From assembly GCA_964020975.1 (NCBI GenBank), contig OZ026628.1, positions 49,015,436-49,079,435 of the forward strand: a stretch of 64,000 nucleotides of DNA, in the 5' to 3' direction. This DNA comes from Hermodice carunculata (Eukaryota; Annelida; Polychaeta; Eunicida; Amphinomidae). Below the pieces are notes generated by a model, which was not told where the DNA came from, made no database searches, and saw only the letters and a program-made list of their open reading frames with translations. A program made the position numbers and the translations under genes. Below, in pieces: positions 39,861-53,022 of this stretch; position 1 is the first letter of the stretch; the number at the start of each line of letters is the position of its first letter.

Positions 39861-41500
39861 TTTTACTAGAATGGATCCACAACGTATAAGCATTGCGCAC
39901 CTTCGGAGGCAATTCTTTCACATTGTCGTTCCACCCTGGCTCTATTCGTTGTTTTTGGTCTTTTGTGTTTTTTCAATGGACCTAAGCATCGGCGGTGACC
40001 AGAACATGCACTATGTTCAGATAGCCAGCTTACCTGGTCATTTAAATAGATGGCATTTCTGTGTTACAGGCAAAGTGACTTGCCAGATAAATTCAGTGGA
40101 TTGTAGTGGATAGTGTAAGGGTGGATACCAATTGCATTTTAGGCTTTAAATAATTATAAACGAAGAAACAAAATGGCCGACAAAATTGCACTCATTAGCA
40201 TAAAAATCTAACATTTCAGCCAACAATATGCACAATATGTACAATATGTTCAACTTACCATTCTTTTGTGGGTCGTTTAGTCACACAACATCTTATTAGT
40301 AGGTCGCACAATCGATTTGAGAGAGCATGTTCAAGTGAGATAGGCTTGCCTAAATCCTCGCCTATCTCGCGTAAACAAATGCCCCGATAAAGCAACTATT
40401 AGAAAGCACAACGCCCTATTTTATTTTGTTCTCAGGAGCTTTAAATTAGTTTAAAGTGGATTGCTGCTCTTTGTTATAACTGTATTTTATTGCCCCGTCA
40501 CAAACCATGCCTCCTCAGCAGGTATGCGAGTCTCACGTGGAAAACAAAAAGCAAATGTCACAATACCACGAGGCAAGCTGAAAAGATACTAAATTAATAT
40601 TTGATGGAAGTGTTATGCAATGATCGAGAACAATGCTTTGGCATCGGTGTCGACTGCATGAAATGGGAAATGGAAATAAGTTATGTGAATGATTTTACAT
40701 TTTCCAGCTGCAATTGCGTTGTACATGTATTTACCACATACCACTTATCTGAAATGAAAACAGACGCACCAAATGAAAAGCAGATATGCTTTAAGCTGTC
40801 TTGCTTTGAATAGAAAGGGAAATACCTTAGCGAAGCGCAAAAGCGTAAAAAATTTACGACAGAAACTGAAATTGTTTATTCATTCAAGACCAGCGATATT
40901 TTGAAATTGCATTATATCTAGTCATTATCCATTGGCAACTTCTATTGCTAAAGTATTTTGTACCGATAACTAATTAATATAATACTTCTGCACACTAATG
41001 AACTGCAAGAATACTCAGGAAAGATTAAATCCTGCTTTTAAATAATACATTTTCATGTGACAATTAGCTTACTTTCCTGGAATAATCTATCGAGTCATGT
41101 ATTCCTCTATGACTCTTATCAGGACATGTTTAAAATGTATATTGAAGAATGAGATAAAATGCATATTGGCGAAAAGGCGGATATTTAAAGTGTCTCAATA
41201 CTACTGTCATTGTTTTTGTATTCCCCCGAGGGAGTAAATTCATGTTGTTGTTTTTTTTTCATTATGTAATTAGTATCGGCTGATGCTACCATTTTAGTTT
41301 TCCACACAAAAAAGTCAAGTAGGTGATCAAATATTCATGATACAGTAATTTACAGACAAATGAACGTTTAAGATATCGGACAACGTCATGACAAATCTCT
41401 TCCCATTTTTCACCAAAACATCTCTCTGTACTGCCTCGGGAGCTTTGATTGTCAAAGCAGCTGCGCTAGCGGTCGCTTCGGGCTGCTGTACTTTTGCATC
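39861..41500. other. Block replacing unit 6021-7360 in the diverged copy
   Basis: Flanks align to the unit on both sides, but the 1.64 kb inside is unrelated to the 1.34 kb inside the array units. A minus-strand frame at 41327-41518 has protein-like wording (VQRDVLVKNGKRFVM) but no recognised family. At least one insertion must have occurred in each lineage, or one block replaced the other. Confidence 0.6.
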
Positions 41501-42703
41501 TTTGAACACCATATCCATCTTTTCCTTTTGCCTTCTGCGTGTACCACTCCAAGCTTTTTTTTGGGGGGGGGGGCAAAATAATTCCTGGCTTAGCTGGTGG
41601 TTTCGGAGGATCCAGTGTATTACTGATTTCTTTCTTCATATTCTGGTCTATTCGCTTGTACTGTTCAACGTTGCTACTTCTATTGAAAGAACAACTTTTA
41701 ACTGCTTAGTCTTCAAAGCCTGCGTTCAGAGTAATGGCACAAAAGTGACCCAGCCGCTGCGATTAGTTATGCATTTTGTTTGGGTAAGGTCGGCTTCCTG
41801 ATAGAATCGGCATAACATGCCGCTAATTTCCTTTTGTGTAACTTGTGACGAGCTGAATCTTGGACTTTTGTACTTATTAGAAGGGGGTAGAAGTTTATAA
41901 TAAAATTACCTTTGGACGGTACCAAGTCCATATATTTGTTATACAAACGCGCAAGACAAAAATTTCGGGGGGCTTTTAGTGATAATATGGAACTTGGTCT
42001 CCCTAGAAGGCAAGATAGTTTATCTAACAGCTGGGAAGACAAATGGCTCAGAGATGAAGTATCTTAAAATCCCCCAGCCAAGAGACTTTTCGAAAATCTT
42101 CCTCATAAATTAATATAGAATTATGTGGCAATTAAATATATGCTATGGAATTTAAAACTGCACATATTCACATGGAATATTATCAGCAGACAAAAACATC
42201 TGTGATACTCCAAGATGATGAGGGTTTTATTCTTATTTTTTATGCGCTTTTTTGCATCTTTTGCTGAATATTCTCGTGAATTTATTATTTGTCCACATTA
42301 CGACGAGCATCAACATGTCCATCCTCAATGTTATGATTGACATTTTTATTTTAGGTTTGGATTTTAGTATTTAAGGACTTTTATAGTTCATTTTTAGTCA
42401 TTGGATTAAAAAAAAAACGTTTACAAAGATACCCATTTGTTTATATACGTGTGATGTGGGTTTTATTTGGCATTCAAAGTTTTTTCGAAAGCTCTTTTTT
42501 TTAGACAAAATCATTTTTATCCTTGCCTGCTAAACAGCAGGTGACCAGCGAAAGTCTGCTATGGAGGCAACTACCTTGGACACGTAATGCGCCACCGCGT
42601 CACTACCGCAGCGCATTTTTGGGGATTGCAGAGGACAAGGTCAAAGCAGCGCATATAGTATAACACGACTGTGGTCGCAGTGTGGCATATGTAATTGCTA
42701 CTT

Positions 42704-42711
42704 GTATAAAT
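42704..42711 (+). promoter_or_regulatory. TATA-box candidate in the diverged unit
   Basis: GTATAAAT, the counterpart of the TATA box at 8054. The following tactttcggacctgtatcc is unchanged between paralogs, in a neighbourhood that otherwise shows frequent substitutions. Confidence 0.35.
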
Positions 42712-45038
42712 GCCCGCCAGTACTTTCGGACCTGTATCCACTCTCGGGGCAACCTTCTAGCTTAGGCTCCAGCTTTCTCACATCAGGGGGTTGTGGTGGG
42801 TCTTACTAGTTCTGCAGCTTAATTTTCCGCCTCAGAGCGACTTTAGTATCTAATACAAAATCCTTATTTTGGGGCCTACTGCCGGCTTCAAGTGTTATCT
42901 GCATTGGGGTGTTTTTACATTTTCAGGTAATAATCACGCTGGAAAAGTCCCATTATATGTCGCGTATTACATTTATTAGACAAATTAACCTTCTCTTAAC
43001 CCCTATCGCACACGTATTTTGAATACTACCTTTTCAAAATATCCAATTAGCTCACCGGCACTTGGCTGCCATTTTGAAAATTACGGATCCCGCAGCCAAA
43101 TGTTTGTAAATGAGGATGATAATGGGGTGATCTTGGGGGAGGGGGTTATAATATATACAGCCAAGAGTATATTTTTGCGAATGCTCAGAGCATCAATAAT
43201 GATTTGATATATGCTGTAGCCGCGATTCATTATGAAATCCAAATAAAATTAATTTTGTGCAGCATTGTGCAATGTTCAAAATGGCGTTCACTGCGTGCCG
43301 GTAGGTGCAAGGTCTATCGTGTCACATTGTGATTTGCAAGTAACGATGAGAACTGCTTTGGATACAACCAACCGGGTAGATTCAAGTTAAGATAGTAAGT
43401 CATGTTTAAAAACCTTTAAAGACCGTTTGCTCTGCTAACTCAGACAACAGACACCTTGAACGTAGCAAAATATTCCCATAACGAACACCTAAGGAGCGGT
43501 CTGGCAATCAATTAATCAATCAGTCAATTTTATTGCATGTCATGCCCTCTGCAGATATTATCAATCATACAGCTAGTAGCGACATCGGGGTGTTGCTAAC
43601 TAGCTGCATGAAACATATTGGGAAGAATAATTTAAGAAAAAAAAAAACAAGAACTACAAAAAATATATGTTTAAGTTAAATTGTCGGGTCTAATATAATT
43701 AATAAGGTAACAAATAGTATTTAAGTACTACAAACTAAACTAAACTAACCTAAAGGGCCAAGTCTATGTATCAAACGGCCTCTCATCTTTGTTTGCTCTC
43801 TAGCTTTTCTTGTGTCAATCGGTCAGCTTCATACCAGAATTTCCCCGGGTGATTCATGTTGCTTCTTTGTCAAATAGATCTATAAAAGTGTCTCCCTTGT
43901 ACAGGAACCAGTTGCAATTAAGGTTATCTATATGTGGTCCCAAAAGTTTGTTTTTTAATCCTTTATTATATTCCCACTCTGTTATAAAATGCATTTTGTC
44001 TTCAATTTCTCCCTTATAACTGACCATACATTTTCTTTGGGACTTTTCAATTTGTGTATTTTCCGACCTCTTTCAATCATCAATTATGTTCCGAGATTCC
44101 GATTTTTATTAGAGTTTTTCTCCTAATTAACATTTACTACTTTCACGTAATCTTCATAACCAACCTTCTTGCATTTATGAAAAGAAACGATCAAAATCAT
44201 TCAAAAATCCGATTTTTCAAACGAGGAAATAAATCACATTTCTGAGAGTCCAGTAACAATTCTTTCTCCATTGATGCAGTGTTGGCTTATCTGATATTGT
44301 GCCCAGGTGTTCAGCATTGATCTCGTACAAAACTCATGATATCCTTCAGGTCACGTTTCGCGAGACCTGACTTGCCCCCAGTATATCTCCCCCTCGATTT
44401 ATCCCGGATTACATAATAGGTGTAACTGTAGATGTCCACTACTGACTTAAAGATAGTGGACAATCGTCTCAAAACGCTTTGAAAAAATGGTTTCTGCCAT
44501 AGACTCACCTATTACTTCTACTTTTTGTATTAATGTATAAAAGTTAACATAGTATAAGTTTTGTCACAATAGCTTATTTCCTATATTTATTTTGTAACGT
44601 TGAGTATTGTGAAATACTATTTAGTTTGTGGATACCGGTAATAGCTGGAAGGGGCTAGTTGAAGTGAATTGGATAAGTATATTAGATAAATGAAATATCT
44701 CATATACGAATCACAGAGTATTATTACTTTCAGGGTCCGATCCAGGGGTGTCACAGTCACTTCTTGCTTTCTTCCGCTTTCTTTCTTTCTCTCTTTTTTC
44801 TTTCCTTCTTTCTTTTTCTTTGTTTCCATGTGTCTTTCTTATTTCTGAAGATTTATGATGTGACCGATTCACAACAAGGTGTCAAAGTGCTCACCTTTCC
44901 TGTGACTTCTTACTACATAGAGCTACAGTTGAAACACCTGCCGTCTTATGCTTAAAAAAAGGGAAAAAACAAACAAAAACAAGAAAATAAAAACCACGAA
45001 CAAAACAATATAAAAACCAAAAACAAAACAAAACCCAA

Positions 45039-45133
<95 letters not shown>

Positions 45134-45148
45134 GAAGAAGAAGAAGAT
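45039..45148. repeat. ATG then GAA trinucleotide microsatellite
   Basis: About 31 ATG repeats followed by about five GAA repeats. Confidence 0.98.
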
Positions 45149-45269
45149 AAGAGGGGATTATGAGCAGCCCATGCTCAGCTGAACTAATTTTTCAATGATT
45201 CATGACATTTGTGGTTCTGTGAACATGCGCTAGGACAAAATAGGTAAACACTTATCAAAGATACATTCC

Positions 45270-46640
45270 TACCGAGTTTGACACAATCTGGTCAAAATAT
45301 TTATGATATAACCATTACAAAATCTTCCGACGCTAAACTTTCCTACTGAACCCTTTTTAAAGATTTCCCCCGCCCCCCAAAAAGGGGGATTTTCAAAAAA
45401 GAGAAAAAAAGCTTGACAAAACAGAAAAAGAATCACTGGGGCATAAACATTTCCATCAACTTGATAGAGAACCACCCAAGGTACATTGCCACCAAGTGTG
45501 AAGTCAATCTCGATGAACGTTTCGGAGGAGTCACAAATGTGAAACAGTATTAGAATGCCCATTGACTTACATAGCAACCAATAGGAAAGGTGCATTTACC
45601 GATAAGAACCCAAATTGTGAAATCGTTAAAAATCAAGAATCCTCAGCAGTGCCACCTAGTGAACAACTTTGTTTTGTCCTTCCACAAGGAACATATCCAC
45701 CAAGTTCCAGCTTCGTCTGAGTGACGGTTGTGGAGAAGAAGTCAAAAATAGCAAAAAATCACAAATCTCATTAAAAAGGTGGATAAGATTGCAGCACCAC
45801 CCGGTGGACAAATTAAGAGCTAAGAGTTTCTTGGAGTTTCACTATGTGATGTCAAAGGAATCGGGCGAGCTGTTTTGGAGATTTTTGTAAAGATTTTCCA
45901 TCCAAAAAAAAAAGAAAAAAAAAATCATTAAAAATTGAAAATATCTGGAGCATGAAAATTGAACTGGTACATACCTACCCAAGGCACAGTGCCACCAAGT
46001 TTGAAGTAAATCTGGCTGGCACTTTCTTCGCAGAAGTCGAAAACGTAAATTAGTATTAGAATGCCCTTTGACTCGCAGAGTAATCAATTAGAAAAGTGTA
46101 TTAACCAATACCAATACGCAGATTTGAGAAAAAAAATCGTTTAAAATCAGGAATCCACAGCAGTCCTACCAAGTGAACAACTTTGTTTAACCCTTCCACA
46201 GGAAACATATCCACCAAGTTTCAGCTTAATTTGAATAACGCTTGATCAGAAATCTAGAAAAGCCAAATCACACACACACACACACACACAAATCATAAAA
46301 AATAGCAGCGCCACCTGGTCGACAAATATATAACTAGGTCTCTAGAGGTGTCCGCGTGTGATGTCAAACCAGTTGGGTGATCTGTGTGGCAGAAGATTTT
46401 TTAAATGTTTACACCCCCCCCCCAAAAAAAAAAGAAAAAGAAGAAAAAAAGGAAGAAAAAAAATACCCAAAATCAGTGACCACTTGAACAATCTTGGCAG
46501 AGAGTCACACAAGGTATATTGCCACCAAGGTTGAAGTGAATCTGCCCAGCTGTTTTGGAGAAGATGTCAAAATGCGAATTGTGGATGCCAGACGCCAGAT
46601 GGACAGACGCCGGATGTTAAATCACGACATAAGCTGAACT
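45270..46640. repeat. Iterated repeat of about 500 bases, nearly three diverged copies
   Basis: The phrase ttgccaccaag preceded by aaggta or aaggcaca, then gtgaagt and aatct, starts copies near 45476, 45977 and 46507, spaced about 501 and 530 bases. Within each full copy a second phrase (acatatccaccaagtt) recurs. The right end carries gccagacgccagatgg and acagacgccggatg, then acataagctgaactg. From memory, similar phrases occur in dispersed repeats of marine invertebrates; I cannot name the family. No coding potential. Confidence 0.65.
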
Positions 46641-46849
46641 GAGCTGGAAACAGAAAAAAAAATAAACAAAATCAAACAAAGAAACTAAATCAACAAGCAA
46701 AACACACACACAACCTCAGCCATGATCAGGCCAGTTCTTCGTTATGCCATACAAAGCAAGTAAGGTAAATTTCTAAAATAAGATTCGGCTGGCATTATTA
46801 GTTCAGCATTTACAACAATTATTAATTATTTTTTGTCCATAGGTATAAT

Positions 46850-47914
46850 CCCCGTTGGAGTAAAAACACTATTCAAGAGAATTCAAGGCTTGACGTTGGA
46901 AACTATAGACCTGTAGCTGTCCTTCGCATTGTCTCTAAGATTCTGGGATGAAGAGTTTATAATCAATTTAACGATTGTTTAAATAAACATGGCTTACTAT
47001 TTGAACACCAATCTGGATTCAGAAACGCATTCTCGACGGATATTTGCCTTATACACCGTATCAAAAGCAAAATAGCCTAAAATTTATTTCCGGGATAATT
47101 CTGATAAATGCTCAAAAAACATTCGATAGCATCGACCATTCTGCCCTATGCGAAAAGCTGAAAATCAAGGGAGTTGGCTCAATATATTGGTTTTACTCCT
47201 ATCTTTCAAATTAACACACATTAATGGCAGCCTTTCTGACAATGTAAACATATCAAGCGGAGTCCGTTAAAGCAGCATTTTGGGACCTTTGTTGTAATGA
47301 TTTAAGGTTAACGAGATCCATTCATTTGAGCAAGACTGGTTGCATTTTGTAAAAAGCTGAACAACGTACAAAATATTAAAGTCAGTTGTAATATCAATAG
47401 CATCCAAGCAGATGAACAAGTGAAGTATATTGTTGTTGAACTGGATCAATGCCTCCCAGCCCACAAAGCTGACACCATTGTGAAAAAGACCAGTTCAAGG
47501 TAAAAATTCTTATATCGACGATGACATTTTTTTTTACATTTTGTAAAACTCGCAAATTATTACACAAAACTCTAATTCAACCCTATTTTGACTACTCAAT
47601 TTCCAGCTAATATACCTTAATATCTGTGGCATTATAAAATTAATTACAAGTAGCCCCAAACAAAGTGGCTTTATACATTCGTGACATTGGTCCAAGGCCC
47701 CACATTACCCCAACAGAACTTCAACAGGCTGGGTTCCTTAATACTCAGCTCAGAGTCAAACAAATCAGTCTAAATCACGTTTTTGATGTTTCCATGATAA
47801 GTGTCATTTTTAAATGAAGCATAATTCTAACAGGCCGTGGTCAATTCATATGCATAATACAAAGAACGTATCCTGCAAATTCTTTGTTCCAAGAAATAAT
47901 TCTCGTGGTGAGTC

Positions 47915-47916
<2 letters not shown>
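46850..47916 (+). mobile_element. LINE relic (CR1/Jockey-like reverse transcriptase, 5'-truncated)
   Basis: Translated in shifting frames, this region shows the order of a non-LTR reverse transcriptase: NYRPVAVLRIVSKIL, then HQSGFRNAFSTDICLIHR, then ILINAQKTFDSIDHSALC and KLKIKGVGS, and later VALYIRDIGPRPHITPTEL with QAGFLNTQLRVKQISLNH. These are the fingers/palm and post-palm parts of CR1/Jockey-type LINEs. The endonuclease and 5' part are absent, the catalytic YxDD region is not recognisable, and there are several stops and frame changes. The relic ends at a TA microsatellite. It is an old, dead copy. Confidence 0.8.
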
Positions 47917-48000
<84 letters not shown>

Positions 48001-48031
48001 CATATATATATATATGTATATTTATATATAT

Positions 48032-48079
<48 letters not shown>

Positions 48080-48090
48080 GTGTGTGTGTG
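47917..48090. repeat. TA/CA microsatellite
   Basis: Mostly TA with CATA and CA variants, about 170 bases. It directly follows the LINE relic. Confidence 0.96.
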
Positions 48091-48264
48091 TCTTTATTCG
48101 TATGAATATGACTTGGATTAAAAAGGAAAAAAAAGGAAAAATACAGAGTTCGACCACTCACATCGGTCATCGTCCTGATAATACAATAAGCAGATGGGCC
48201 TGCGGCAAATGCTTCAAAAGTGCCTTAAAAATGGGTGAAAACCCAACCAAAGGTATAAAGAAAC

Positions 48265-48380
48265 ACAACCTATATCAAAATGTGCGCATATGTCTCCTCT
48301 TTACAGAAAAATAGGTTGTGGAGTCCGAAAAGCGTTTTTTGGTATGTTTATACGCCCGTTTCTATGGCAACGTCTATTTT
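48265..48380 (+). repeat. Left terminal inverted repeat
   Basis: Contains acaacctat at 48265-48273 and its reverse complement ataggttgt at 48311-48319, so the outer 55 bases could fold into a hairpin. Further inside, gagtccgaaaagcg and gcccgtttctatggcaac match the right end. Confidence 0.75.
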
Positions 48381-49359
48381 ATGTGGAAAATGACTACTTT
48401 CACTAATTTTTTTAATATCTGCCTTAAGTTTGAAGATAAACACTCCAAATTTCATCAAAAGGTAGCATTAACCTTTCTCTTTCAATAGGCATGTAGCTTT
48501 TAAAATTTATTTGATTAACATCATTATTATAATAATTATATGCAAAACTTTGTCATCTATTTGGCAATATAAATACCTATATTTGTTGATGTTGTTTGCT
48601 GCAGTTGCCTAATTACCAAAAATGCGGGTAAATGTTAAATGGTGAAGGTAATATATATCCAGGGATATACTGATACCAAATTTACTGGAGTTTATGAAGT
48701 GGACACCCTTACATGTATGCAAATTAGGCTTTGAATGTTGGGGGTTTTGAAACCGTTCTAGATATGTATATCACACATTGTGTGCTGTACCAATGCTTTT
48801 CTTGAAAAGAGCTTCAAAGCATATAGAACATAGAATCCCAATCGTCTTATCAGCATTTTTCGCTCACAATTTTACTGAAATGTTATGGGTCTGCCACAGG
48901 AGGGGGGGGGGCACTATGTTTATGGGTTGTCTGTCTGGCTAGCTTGTGCAAAAGTGCTGTCTCCAGAACGCATTGTTGGAATTTGAGCAAATTTAGCATA
49001 TATATTACCGGAAAAAAATATTAAGAATTTAGAAACTCTATCATTAAATATATGCAAATGAGGTCATCTTCAAATAAGGTCATCTTCAAATAAGGAATTT
49101 TATAATTTATGTGTTGTGTTGTAGAGGCACCAGAAAGAACAAATCTGGGCAGATTTCTTTTACTTCCAGAGTCCGTGTCGGATTCTAACTCTGCTATGTG
49201 ATTGTCTCATTATCAGTGTTATTGAGAATGACTGTGCATATTGTCAAAATGTGTTGCATGATTCATAATATAAACATGGGGAACTGGATTATTTTCTAAA
49301 ATGGCGCTTGGACCTGGTAAGAACACCCACGTTTTAGTGTATTTGCAGGTTAGATAATT

Positions 49360-49847
49360 TTGCACCATGAATCTAAAATCATGAACCTGGAACCGCCATC
49401 CAAGAAGCCACCCCCAGCCAAGCTAAATTCCAATATCTGTGTCTTATGTAGCAAAGTTTTCAACACAGGGAAGGGGACTTATTACAAAACTACTTTAGAC
49501 AATTACGATATATGCTTGCCTCCACCAAAGACCGATCAGCTGCTCAACTACCACCTACTGAGGATGCATTTGAGCAACATGTGAAAAGGGCACAATACCA
49601 ATGTGCCATCTGGTGCCACAATGGCATTGATCAACTATATACAGCTCTTAAAGCACTATCATTTCAAGACATAAAAAAAAACAATCAGTATTTCGGTCTT
49701 ACTGATTCAGAACACACTTTTCCATATTTTTTTGTGAAATTGTGTATGCTTACACAACAACTATTCGGAAACCAAATTCCAATAAGCAAAAAATTGACCA
49801 AATGTTTTGAAGCATTCCTTTCAAACACAAAATTCTTGATCCACTAA
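49360..49847 (+). pseudogene. N-terminal and LPPT-motif relic of a cysteine-rich gene
   Basis: One frame starts with a possible zinc-binding ICVLC after MNLEPPSKKPPPAK. An overlapping frame carries QLPPTEDAFEQHVKRAQYQC followed by AIW. From memory, large uncharacterised invertebrate proteins have an N-terminal C-x2-C, a long middle, an LPPT-x-DA-x2-QH-x2-RA-x-YQ motif and a CxC tail. Here the first two features are only about 110 bases apart, so the long middle seems to have been lost. The right-hand partner is at 53023-53391. Function unknown; its place inside an inverted-repeat element suggests a transposon gene. Confidence 0.5.
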
Positions 49848-50224
49848 ACATTCAGTCCCTTTTCAAATTGAAATTTTTTCGTAACATGATTCCCAAGGAG
49901 TGCAAAAAAAAAAAATCCCCCCATTATTTCCTATAAATATGGCAACAATATTGGACAAAGCATCATGAATTACAAGAAATTTCTGGCTTCAATTGCTCTT
50001 GAAGATATCGCAGTGAATCAAAATTGTGACTGTATGTCTAACAGTGAATATTCTGATTTTGTTGATGCATACCATAAACATGAATATACAGGTAATTTGG
50101 ATATTATACAAAATTTAAGTTTTAAAGAAATTATAAAAAAGGTACAACATTTCGGATATGACCCAAGCTGAACATTGACAGAATTTTAGGATACATGTGA
50201 TGCATTTGACTCCTTCTGTATGAA

Positions 50225-51797
50225 ATGGACAAAGAAAGAAAAAAAATGGAATTTCGGAAATATGACGGATGGTTATCAAACTTGAAAAAAAAGTCTTTAA
50301 AAAAAGAATTTTTCCGTTACAAATCCCACATTAAGAATTTCAATACGGTTAATCTAAACCAACCCGAAGTTTCAAAAGCAGTCAAAGAACAACAAAAAAG
50401 TTTTGTAGTCACTAACTTAGATAAGGCAGGGAACAATCTTGGAATCTTCTGCAAAAAATATTATCTGGATGTTTTGAAAAAAGAACTTGGTATAAACAAA
50501 ACGTTTAGACATAAGAGGAAATGACGTATATAAATTACACGAATAATCCATTGATAATTTGATAGATATACATAAAGATGAGATGAAAAGGAATTTTAAT
50601 ATCAAAATTTCGGACGAGGATTCTGTAGTCCACTTTTGTTCTGCACACCCAATTTACCTTAAAAACCCTTTTAAATCTAGATTCATAGCCGGTGCTGCAA
50701 AATGTACAACAAAACAATTATCAAATGAAGGAACATTGTGTTTGACTGCAATTAGGAATCATTTTCTTAAATACTGTAATGCAATTTATAGAAACAGTGA
50801 AATAAATTGTTTTTGGAGTATTAGCAATTTTTCCAAGTTTGTATCTAAAATCAAAGAAGCAAAAGCAAAAAATATCAAATGTTTTGATTTTTCTGCACTG
50901 CACACAAATCTACCCATAGATGAAGTCAAAAGATCACTTTCAGAATTAGTAAGCAAAATGTTTCACCATAATGGTAAACCATACATTGATATTAATTCAT
51001 ATACAAAGAAAGCATATTGGTCACACAATAAATATTCAAAAAGTAACGTTAAATCTTACACTGTTGAAACTTTGATAGATGCTATAAAATTTCTTTTGGA
51101 TAATATTTTCGTTCAATGCCGACCATTGGTTTTTCAACACATAAAAGGCATTCCAATGGGATGCAACTGCTCCCCTTTACCGGCAGATTTGTATTTAACC
51201 TGGCTTGAATTACAATATATGAATAAACTGATGAAAAGGGACTTTCAAATGGCAACAAAATTATCAAACAACGCAAGATATATTGGTCACATTGCTTGTG
51301 TAAATGTTCAAATTTCAGTAAAATTGCTAAAGAAATTTTCCCCAAAAGATATCCCTTTGGAGGGTAACAGTTCAGATGATTTCAGAGATGTGATTTTGGA
51401 CTTGTATATTCAGGTCACTAATGACAGATTTTGTATTAAAATCTATCAAAAGATGGATGAGTTTAACTTGGAAGTGGTTAATTATCCTTTCCCGGACAGT
51501 AATATTTCGATTACTATTGGATATAATACGTTTTTTCACAGATTTTGAGATTTGGTCGTATTTGTTCTAAATTTCCGGACTCTGAATCTAGAACCATATC
51601 TTATTTACAATAAACTTGAGTCAGGAGGATTCAAAAATGTACTTTTGATCACATATTTCTACAAATTTTGCTGTAAATATCCCGAGATGGTCAGAAAGTT
51701 TGGCTTCAATAATTTTAGAGATTTTAGGCTTGTTTTGCTACTTAATTTTATCTTTTGGCATCATTCTCTTCTAACGTTCACCTTTCAGACATTTTAG
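50225..51797 (+). mobile_element. Broken Penelope-type reverse transcriptase relic
   Basis: The open stretches show the order of a reverse transcriptase common in invertebrate genomes: FVVTNLDKAGNNLGIFCKK, then SRFIAGAAKCTTKQLS, FDFSALHTNLPID, GIPMGCNCSPLPADLYL, KIYQKMDEFNLEVVNYPF and finally YKFCCKYPEMVRKFG. By recollection this type belongs to the Penelope-like elements (possibly the Naiad branch). The longest open piece is 50559-51548. It is a broken fossil with several breaks; no GIY-YIG endonuclease was seen. It lies between the two parts of the cysteine-rich gene and is followed by a tandem 300-base tail repeat, as expected for a retroelement nested in the larger element. Confidence 0.65.
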
Positions 51798-52290
51798 GCT
51801 AACTTGTTTTCTTTTAGGTTAAACCCCCAGGGGCTATCGGTAGCAAGTAGCGGCCTACGACAGTTACAGGCAAGCCCAATTGTACTTGATATCTGGTTAA
51901 TATTTGCATTGCATTCTTTTGACTGAAATACAAATGACTTTCATTCTTTCTGACTTGCCCTATAATTTTAATGTTAATATTCAAAGATTATTAAACAGTT
52001 TGGCCACAATAATTTACAGTTTGTAGACTTGTCTGTTTTGCTACTTAACTTTATCTTTTGGCATCTTTCTTTTTAAATATTCACTTTCAGACATTTTAGG
52101 CTTACATGTTTTCTGTCAGATTAACCCCCCCCCCCCGGGCTATCGGTAGCAAGCAGCGGCCTATGACAGTTATATGTTTGTCTAATTCTACTTAAAATCC
52201 TATTAAGAAAAATTGTTTTGATAACATGTTTTTAGCATAAATGCTAATGACTTTCATTCTTTTGTGACATGCCTAAATGCACATTTACTC
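51691..52290. repeat. Two tandem 300-base copies of the retroelement tail
   Basis: The segment from 51691 (tcagaaagtttggc) recurs from 51991 (ttaaacagtttggc). Both copies carry tatcttttggcat, tttcagacattttaggct, ggctatcggtagcaag and aatgactttcattctt. The pair covers the extreme C-terminal coding end and the 3' tail. Penelope-like elements are known for head-to-tail partial duplications (pseudo-LTRs), which fits. Confidence 0.75.
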
Positions 52291-53022
52291 AATATTAAAA
52301 AAGTAGTCAAAATGAACAGTACTTTTTGTCAAATGTCACAAATCTGACACATGACGTTAATACATTGACGCAGGGTTGGCAATGAAATAGAGCTTAATTG
52401 CTAGAGGAGTAGGTGTCATCATGGAGTTTGTTTTACATTTCTGGTGCAGGATGTACATTGTTGCAGTCCTTGTTAGGATTTCCCTTGGTTTGCACAGGTG
52501 GTCTAGCTGCAACTGTTTATTTTGCAACCACTGGGACTGAATATAATGCCCCAGCTTGTTTCCACTTCAGTTGAACACTGGCGGATGGTTCAACTAGGAT
52601 AAGCTGTCCAGCTAGAAAGGGCACATATTGGTTCAGGGGTAAGTCAAATTGTTCTCAACTGAACCTGTACTATACAAATTTGGTAATTATAGTTTGTTTG
52701 ATAGGTATTCTTCTTTCATAATGAAGGTCTGCATTTATAAGCAAAACTTCAGGTATTTAGCTAATTCATCATTTGCCACGTTCATAATTATTGATTATAA
52801 TGTGGGTTGTCTTTGCTGAATATTTAGTTTAGACAAGGAGCCGCTACTCAGAGAGACATGTATGGGTAAAAGACTCCGAAACATGTTGCGTAGTTACCCG
52901 CGGAAGACCCTTTAATTTATTTGGGCTAATACAGCCTATGTCAAAATTTTAGAGAGGAGCGTGTGCAATTTGGACAATATTACTTCTATATGTATATAAG
53001 TTAGACAGGGACAGGTTAACTT

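Larger units (their letters stand above)
38205..44642. repeat. Diverged single copy of the 8.8 kb unit, left part
   Basis: Matches 4819-8721 followed by 1-1232 of the array in order and orientation, roughly 85-93% identical by eye. Compared with the array it has insertions at 38416-38884, about 41565-41865 and about 42317-42574, and an unrelated block at 39861-41500 in place of unit 6021-7360. Open frames found in the array units are largely interrupted here. It ends at gataccggtaa, where a 10.2 kb insertion begins. Confidence 0.9.
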
